Source: CAYGHE01 sp964349805 (GTDB taxonomy: Bacteria > Patescibacteriota > Saccharimonadia > Saccharimonadales > Saccharimonadaceae). From it: 64,000 nucleotides of DNA. Location: assembly GCA_964349805.1 (NCBI GenBank), contig CAYGHE010000002.1, forward strand, positions 21,435 through 85,434. The letters are read 5' to 3'. A program made the translations under genes and the position numbers. Numbering within the stretch: position 1 is the first letter of the stretch; each line of letters begins with the position of its first letter. Below, in pieces: positions 59,951-64,000 of the stretch. The notes beneath the pieces are model-generated. The model was not told the origin of the DNA, made no database searches, and saw only the letters and a program-made list of their open reading frames with translations.

Positions 59951-60166
59951 CTAAACGCCCAAAAGGCCTAATGATTCGTAAACTACGAAAGCAGGCCAAA
60001 CAGCGGCTTTCAAAATAGCCAATACAACATTCCAGAAACCTTCAGTTTGTTGAACAAAATAAACTGCAGCTCCGATAAATGATACGAAAAAAACAAAACC
60101 TAGCGGACCGCTACAGCTATTAATAGCCTGTGAAGATTTTTTATCTTTAAGTTTGTCTTTGACCAT
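59951..60166 (-). CDS. small membrane protein
   Basis: 71 residues: a basic head (VKDKLKDKKSSQA) then two hydrophobic segments (about 20-38 and 45-68). No family recognised. AGGAGA lies 7 nt before the ATG. It is 24 nt upstream of the VIT-like gene and may be in its operon. Confidence 0.6.
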   Translation of the reverse strand: MVKDKLKDKKSSQAINSCSGPLGFVFFVSFIGAAVYFVQQTEGFWNVVLAILKAAVWPAFVVYESLGLLGV

Positions 60167-60250
60167 GACTTCTCCTAATTCTTAATATTAAACCTATTAT
60201 ACATCGAAAAAGTATTAGTAAAGAAGGTGTCTACTTTTCATCGGTTTGTT

Positions 60251-60472
60251 CTAGCCTTTGAGCAAAGTTATAGTGATATACCCAGCTAGACCTAGCAGAA
60301 ACGGATAAACTATAAAAAGCCATATATACGATATGACGCCGGCGCTCTTAGGATCTTTTACGAAACTGTACCAAGTGCTAATACCTAATTTTATGGCAAC
60401 GTAATTCAATAAAATGGCAACAGCTAGTATCGCGATGCCTGCTGCGAATATAATCAGGATGTTGCTTACCAT
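60251..60472 (-). CDS. small two-helix membrane protein
   Basis: 73 residues with hydrophobic segments at about 3-28 and 46-70, separated by GISTWYSFVKDPKSAG. No family recognised. The ATG is 7 nt after a TATAAT, so a leaderless mRNA is predicted. Confidence 0.6.
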   Translation of the reverse strand: MVSNILIIFAAGIAILAVAILLNYVAIKLGISTWYSFVKDPKSAGVISYIWLFIVYPFLLGLAGYITITLLKG

Positions 60473-60479
60473 GAGTTAG

Positions 60480-60508
60480 ATTATATTGCCATAATCCTTA
60501 ATCGGCAA
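60480..60508 (-). promoter_or_regulatory. promoter of the 73-residue gene, predicted leaderless
   Basis: TTGCCG (60503-60508), 17 bp, TATAAT (60480-60485) on the minus strand; 7 nt to the ATG. The -35 lies inside the last codons of the phosphatase gene. Confidence 0.7.
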
Positions 60509-61166
60509 GGTGGGCGTGGTCATTATAAACCCACAATCTCCAACACGGATCTTGTTCGAAGGCGCCTTCGTAGAGTAAAACACTAAGCCCTGTGTTTTCC
60601 ATAAACATTAATTTCTGAAAGTTACCGAATGTCTCTGGCGTCAGCGTGTCACCTAAAAGCACCCTGGTCACAATTGTTCTTAGGAAATACCCGTGTGTTA
60701 CTACGACGATTGATTGCTCTTCCCTGTTTTTTAGTAATTCCAAGGCTGTGTCTGCTCGCTCGATGATATCGTCAAAGTTTTCACCGTCATCAGCCCGCAT
60801 TCCTGGCGTACGGAGACTCTCTTGCCACTGCCTCCAAAGAGCATTGGCTTCGCTATCTTCATAAGGCTTACCATTTAGCACCGCAGGTTTGGCGCACTCT
60901 ACAAATATGTCAGAGAATTCTGGCGTTTTACCTGTAGCAGCCGCTATGATTTCGGCTGTTGTTTTGGCTCGTTGCAGTGGACTGGCGATTAGAGCATCAA
61001 ACGACAAACCTGAGACTCTTTTTGCTATGTGGTCGGCCTGTTCACGACCTTTAGGACTCAATGGCGAATCAGGAGCCTGAAATACGGGAGCGACGTTATC
61101 AGCGCTTTCTCCATGGCGAACAAAATATATCGTTTTCTTTAACGGTGTATTAGAATCTGGTTGCAT
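60498..61166 (-). CDS. histidine phosphatase family protein (phosphoglycerate mutase-like)
   Basis: 222 residues. The RHG motif (YFVRHGESADN) with catalytic His, the SPLQRAKTTAE segment (second Arg), the acid/base region FVECAKPAVLNG and the second His in VVTHGYFLRT are intact. Such enzymes are cofactor-dependent phosphoglycerate mutases or broad phosphatases (sugar phosphates, alpha-ribazole phosphate). A cobalamin-linked alpha-ribazole phosphatase is not supported by the position. Located 15 nt after the next envelope gene. Confidence 0.9.
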   Translation of the reverse strand: MQPDSNTPLKKTIYFVRHGESADNVAPVFQAPDSPLSPKGREQADHIAKRVSGLSFDALIASPLQRAKTTAEIIAAATGKTPEFSDIFVECAKPAVLNGKPYEDSEANALWRQWQESLRTPGMRADDGENFDDIIERADTALELLKNREEQSIVVVTHGYFLRTIVTRVLLGDTLTPETFGNFQKLMFMENTGLSVLLYEGAFEQDPCWRLWVYNDHAHLAD

Positions 61167-61181
61167 AACTTTCTAACAATC

Positions 61182-61850
61182 TTATAGGAGTTCCTGACTT
61201 GTTGCCAAAAATACTGTATCAATTTTGCCATTACAGTCAAACGAGAACGATATTACTTGATTGTTGGATGCTTTGCCGACAATAGCTGTATTTGGGAAGT
61301 ACTCACTGTAATCACCTTGTTGGTAGGCGGTTAGCGTGGCGGATGGGAGGTCGAAGTCATAATCCCAAGACAGGTTATTGTCCGAAAGGAAATCTGAGAT
61401 ACTGGCAACAGCCTGAGATGGTGTTTGAGCACCATAGGCCTCGGTTGCAGCCAAAATTACATTTACGCTCGATGCCATATAACCTTCTAGGGCAGCAGTA
61501 TTACCAGAGGTTATTGAAGCTTTAATATTCTCGATAGCTGATGCGTTTGGTGCTACTTCAACACAAACTGCGTCATCGTCGTCAGTACTATTTGCAGTAG
61601 CCAGTTGACTCTCTAGATTAGCAATTCTAGCCTGATATTCTGTTATGTTATCGGTTAACTGCTTCTCTGTGTTGTTGGCGTCGTTATCACGCCACCAATA
61701 CGCTCCAGCAGCAGAGCCTACCATCAAAGCTAGGGCTACTAGGACAATCAAAGCAACTTTCAAAATCGGACGTCTTTTACGCGGTGTTTTTGGTGTTTCT
61801 GGTTCTGGTTGAGGTTCAAACTCCTGAGGTTGTACTGATTCTTCGTCCAT
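61182..61850 (-). CDS. membrane-anchored protein with coiled coil and ectodomain
   Basis: 222 residues from ATG 61850; a TTG six bases upstream is the alternative start (GGAG lies between 4 and 10 nt away). Acidic Glu/Pro/Gln N-terminus, TPRKRRP, one transmembrane helix (about 30-50), a coiled coil (56-80), then a domain with Ala/Ser/Asp-rich strands ending in SFDCNGKIDTVFLATSQ. No family recognised. The same overall plan as the protein at 48216-49466. Confidence 0.62.
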   Translation of the reverse strand: MDEESVQPQEFEPQPEPETPKTPRKRRPILKVALIVLVALALMVGSAAGAYWWRDNDANNTEKQLTDNITEYQARIANLESQLATANSTDDDDAVCVEVAPNASAIENIKASITSGNTAALEGYMASSVNVILAATEAYGAQTPSQAVASISDFLSDNNLSWDYDFDLPSATLTAYQQGDYSEYFPNTAIVGKASNNQVISFSFDCNGKIDTVFLATSQELL

Positions 61851-61967
61851 GATCAAGGTTCTCCTATATTATTACTTGTAATAATAGCATGAACATTATA
61901 AATATTTTAGATTTCACTCCTGTCGCGGTCATGGTATATTAGATAATAGAAACTTGCAGTAGCAAAT

Positions 61968-62987
61968 ATGAAAATCAAACACTGGATAATACCAAATAAA
62001 AAGAACAAGTTCCATCCCCACACTTTAAGGCCGCTAGGTTTAAGTGTCGCCCTTCTATTGGTATTAGCCTTGCAACCCATCTATAACCTTACCGCGACTG
62101 GTAACCTTCAAATTCTTGGATACGCCACTAATATAACTATCAATGACTTGCATGCGTTATCTAACCAACAACGCATTAATAATGGCGTTCACGCTCTATC
62201 TCTCAACGCTAAACTTAATAGCGCCGCCTTGGCAAAAGCACACGACATGATGGAACAGGATTACTGGGCTCATGTCGCACCTGATGGCACTACACCCTGG
62301 TATTTCATTACCTCTGCAGGTTATCAATATACAGTTGCTGGCGAAAATTTAGCTATGAATTTTTATACTTCCAGTGGAGTAGTATCGGGATGGATGAATA
62401 GCCCGGGTCACAGAGATAATTTACTGAATGTAGCCTATCAAGACGTGGGGTATGCTGTCCTGAACGGAATTCTGCAAGGCGACGAGACAACACTAGTAGT
62501 GGCGATGTACGGTAGTGAATATGTTCCACCGCCACCAGTTACTACCGCCCCTGACACTCCGCCCGCACAAGTCGAACAAGCAGCTGTCGTTCCTGCACCT
62601 GTAACCACTCAGGAAGCCGTTGACGCCCCCACCACATCGCCTGAAGAATCTACAGATGCCACAGAAGAACCAGAGGAAGAGTCGACCGCTATGACTACAG
62701 CACCTACAGCTAAAGATAGTAACCAAAGGTCGTTTGGTAGTGTGCTTGGATCGATTTTATTATCGCCAATCAACGCCTATATCTCCCTCAATTGGGCACA
62801 AAAAGCTACTTTACTGATTATGAGCGTGCTGATTCTATTGTTCATTATGAAACATACCCTCGTATGGCGTGAGCAACGCAGGGGCTTACGTCATATATGG
62901 TTACGGTCCCACCCTATAGGGCAAGCTTCCCTGTTGCTAAGCGTATTAATCTTGACTTTACTGAGTAGCGTCGGAGTAGTGCTATGA
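61968..62987 (+). CDS. CAP-domain (SCP-like/YkwD) protein with two membrane segments
   Basis: 339 residues: N-terminal signal-anchor (about 22-42), CAP domain (about 58-185) with LSNQQRINNGVHAL, MEQDYWAHVAPDG (His), VAGENLAMN and GWMNSPGHRDNLLN (second His), a Pro/Thr/Glu-rich linker (190-258), a helix near 282-302 and a last helix at 320-339. CAP proteins are secreted or surface-exposed with lipid-binding or other poorly defined roles. It overlaps the next gene by 4 nt. A GATAAT/TATATT-like -10 occurs about 25-35 nt upstream. Confidence 0.88.
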   Translation: MKIKHWIIPNKKNKFHPHTLRPLGLSVALLLVLALQPIYNLTATGNLQILGYATNITINDLHALSNQQRINNGVHALSLNAKLNSAALAKAHDMMEQDYWAHVAPDGTTPWYFITSAGYQYTVAGENLAMNFYTSSGVVSGWMNSPGHRDNLLNVAYQDVGYAVLNGILQGDETTLVVAMYGSEYVPPPPVTTAPDTPPAQVEQAAVVPAPVTTQEAVDAPTTSPEESTDATEEPEEESTAMTTAPTAKDSNQRSFGSVLGSILLSPINAYISLNWAQKATLLIMSVLILLFIMKHTLVWREQRRGLRHIWLRSHPIGQASLLLSVLILTLLSSVGVVL

Positions 62988-63235
62988 GACAACAACATCG
63001 CGCTACCCTTAAGTTTCATACTATTTACAGCGCAATCTTAGCTATTGTATTCATAGTAGCCATGTTCTTGCTAAGAGAAATAGCTCTTGGGCTAGCTATG
63101 CTCTTTTTACTAATGTACGTAGCTGGCAACGGCATAATCCACTCTAGAAACAACAAGTTAACTCGAGATACTTTCATAGAGTACGTGCTGGTCGCGCTAG
63201 TTGTGCTGGTTTTGTTATTAGGAATGCTTTTGTAG
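62984..63235 (+). CDS. small membrane protein coupled to the CAP-domain gene
   Basis: 83 residues with three hydrophobic segments (about 14-30, 31-48, 65-83) and a basic start (RQQHRATLKFH). The ATG overlaps the CAP stop (ATGA). No family recognised; a partner of the CAP protein is inferred only from coupling. Its end overlaps the convergent gene by 18 nt. Confidence 0.6.
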   Translation: MRQQHRATLKFHTIYSAILAIVFIVAMFLLREIALGLAMLFLLMYVAGNGIIHSRNNKLTRDTFIEYVLVALVVLVLLLGMLL

Positions 63236-64000
63236 TAAATTATTTGGCCATTTAGACAGATTTCTTTGCAGGCCAATTAGCATAATGAATATGCTATTTA
63301 AGAGCCCAAGCGGAGCTAGCAAGACAAGGCTCAATTTGTCTAACCATGAATATCCTTTTAGACTTAGTTGAAAAACACTGTATGTTACTACGTACAAACC
63401 CGCCAAGAAAATAATCAAGATAACGCGTTCCGATGCATCTGCTAGTAGCAGCAGGACTATCAATCCCACTATTACAGAGGTAGTTGTTAGAAATATGCTT
63501 CTTTCCTTCCACGGATGCGATATTTGTGGAACTGATAACTGTCTCATCACATAAAGTCGGTTGCTAGTTTTTGTAGTAATTTTAGTGTTTCTATCGCTTG
63601 TTAATGATTTCTTTTGATAAACAATCCCAGAGGCCAATTTTCTTGGCGCATCGCTGGGCTTTAGACGAGATAGCAAATTTTGCCATACGTTAATGTGCAC
63701 CCTCAAAGCTCTCGACAAGTTATTGCTCAACCTAAGTTGTTGTCTGGGTATAATCACTGCACTATCAAGGTCCAGGGCGTCCAAAGATAGATTCGAAAAG
63801 AAATTTTTTGATAGCCTATCTCCTGTTAATAACTGAATAATAAAAGCCCCCGAGGCGTATTTATCGACCACCGCAGAAACCGTTAAACCTTTTTTGTGTT
63901 TGATAATCCTGAGGTTTTTTAAGTGGTGCTTACGGCGGAAACTGACTAATCGAGATTGCGCTTTGGCGCCAGCCGTTTGCTTTACTATTACAATTACCTC
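63218..64000 (-). CDS. C-terminal part of a membrane protein of unknown family (5' end outside window)
   Basis: At least 260 residues. The frame stays open from a GTG at 63871 through the right edge (another 43 codons, EVIVIVKQTAGAKAQ at the edge), so that GTG is not the real start. The visible part has a basic soluble region, an SLDALDLDSAVIIPRQQL segment, and three or four transmembrane helices in the last 110 residues. The layout resembles membrane-tethered glycosyltransferase ends, but no motif proves it. Confidence 0.55.
   Translation of the reverse strand, partial: EVIVIVKQTAGAKAQSRLVSFRRKHHLKNLRIIKHKKGLTVSAVVDKYASGAFIIQLLTGDRLSKNFFSNLSLDALDLDSAVIIPRQQLRLSNNLSRALRVHINVWQNLLSRLKPSDAPRKLASGIVYQKKSLTSDRNTKITTKTSNRLYVMRQLSVPQISHPWKERSIFLTTTSVIVGLIVLLLLADASERVILIIFLAGLYVVTYSVFQLSLKGYSWLDKLSLVLLAPLGLLNSIFIMLIGLQRNLSKWPNNLLQKHS

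Noticed and set aside
1..64000. CRISPR arrays, insertion sequences, prophage or tRNA genes
   Set aside because: No regularly spaced repeats, transposase, integrase or phage structural genes, and no tRNA cloverleaf were recognised in the intergenic gaps; a tRNAscan and Infernal run would settle small RNAs.

Overview
The window is one continuous, tightly packed bacterial chromosome segment with about 65 protein genes, no rRNA, no recognisable tRNA and no CRISPR array. Several observations fit a reduced genome of the Patescibacteria/CPR, most likely Saccharibacteria (TM7). Genes are short and overlap by 4 nt or less. There is a GatCAB amidotransferase operon, an adenosylcobalamin-dependent ribonucleotide reductase, a split transketolase, a secreted HNH nuclease and many small one-helix membrane proteins. 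Amino-acid and nucleotide biosynthesis genes are absent apart from one dihydroorotate dehydrogenase. Ordinary genes end in TGA (for example nrdJ and the transketolase N subunit), so TGA is a stop and the Gracilibacteria code does not apply. Base composition is roughly mid-40s % GC by eye. The taxonomic call is inference, not a search result.

Layout. 1-18 kb: HAD hydrolase, tyrS, a class A penicillin-binding protein, a PIN-TRAM protein, radA, a membrane-anchored zincin, clpC (perfect CIRCE operator), nusA, a secreted nuclease, an M1 aminopeptidase, an rnhB-yraN fusion, rplS and a GspE/PilB ATPase. 18-31 kb: trmH, dnaE, small envelope proteins, galU, the gat operon, a DEAD-box helicase and uvrB. 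31-38 kb: a non-coding structured stretch, then a sugar-phosphate cluster (LOG protein, PfkB kinase, fba, two-subunit transketolase, rpe, rpiB, gap). 38-52 kb: rel, hppA, a phospholipase-D-like protein, trxB, FKBP, pheST, an aquaporin-family channel, rmuC and small membrane proteins. 52-59 kb: a zinc-ribbon/PH protein, pyrD, a Crp/Fnr regulator and a cobalamin module. 59-64 kb: small ORFs, a VIT-like transporter, a histidine phosphatase, a CAP-domain protein, and an unrecognised membrane protein cut by the right edge.

The most interesting feature is at 54.1-58.7 kb. Two convergent operons, DUF4430-DUF6580 (proposed cobalamin capture and uptake) and nrdJ-cobO (cobalamin adenosylation and use), are each preceded by the same 16-bp palindrome TGTGATAATTGTCACA. 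In both, its centre lies 41.5 bp upstream of the start predicted from the -10 box, the class II activator geometry. The adjacent Crp-family gene has a CRP-like recognition helix. This looks like a cobalamin acquisition-and-use regulon run by a Crp-type activator instead of a riboswitch.

A second theme is promoter architecture. At least sixteen genes have a -10 hexamer ending 6-8 nt before the start codon and no Shine-Dalgarno, so their mRNAs are predicted to be leaderless. Genes inside operons, and a minority of first genes, use AGGAG-type sites.
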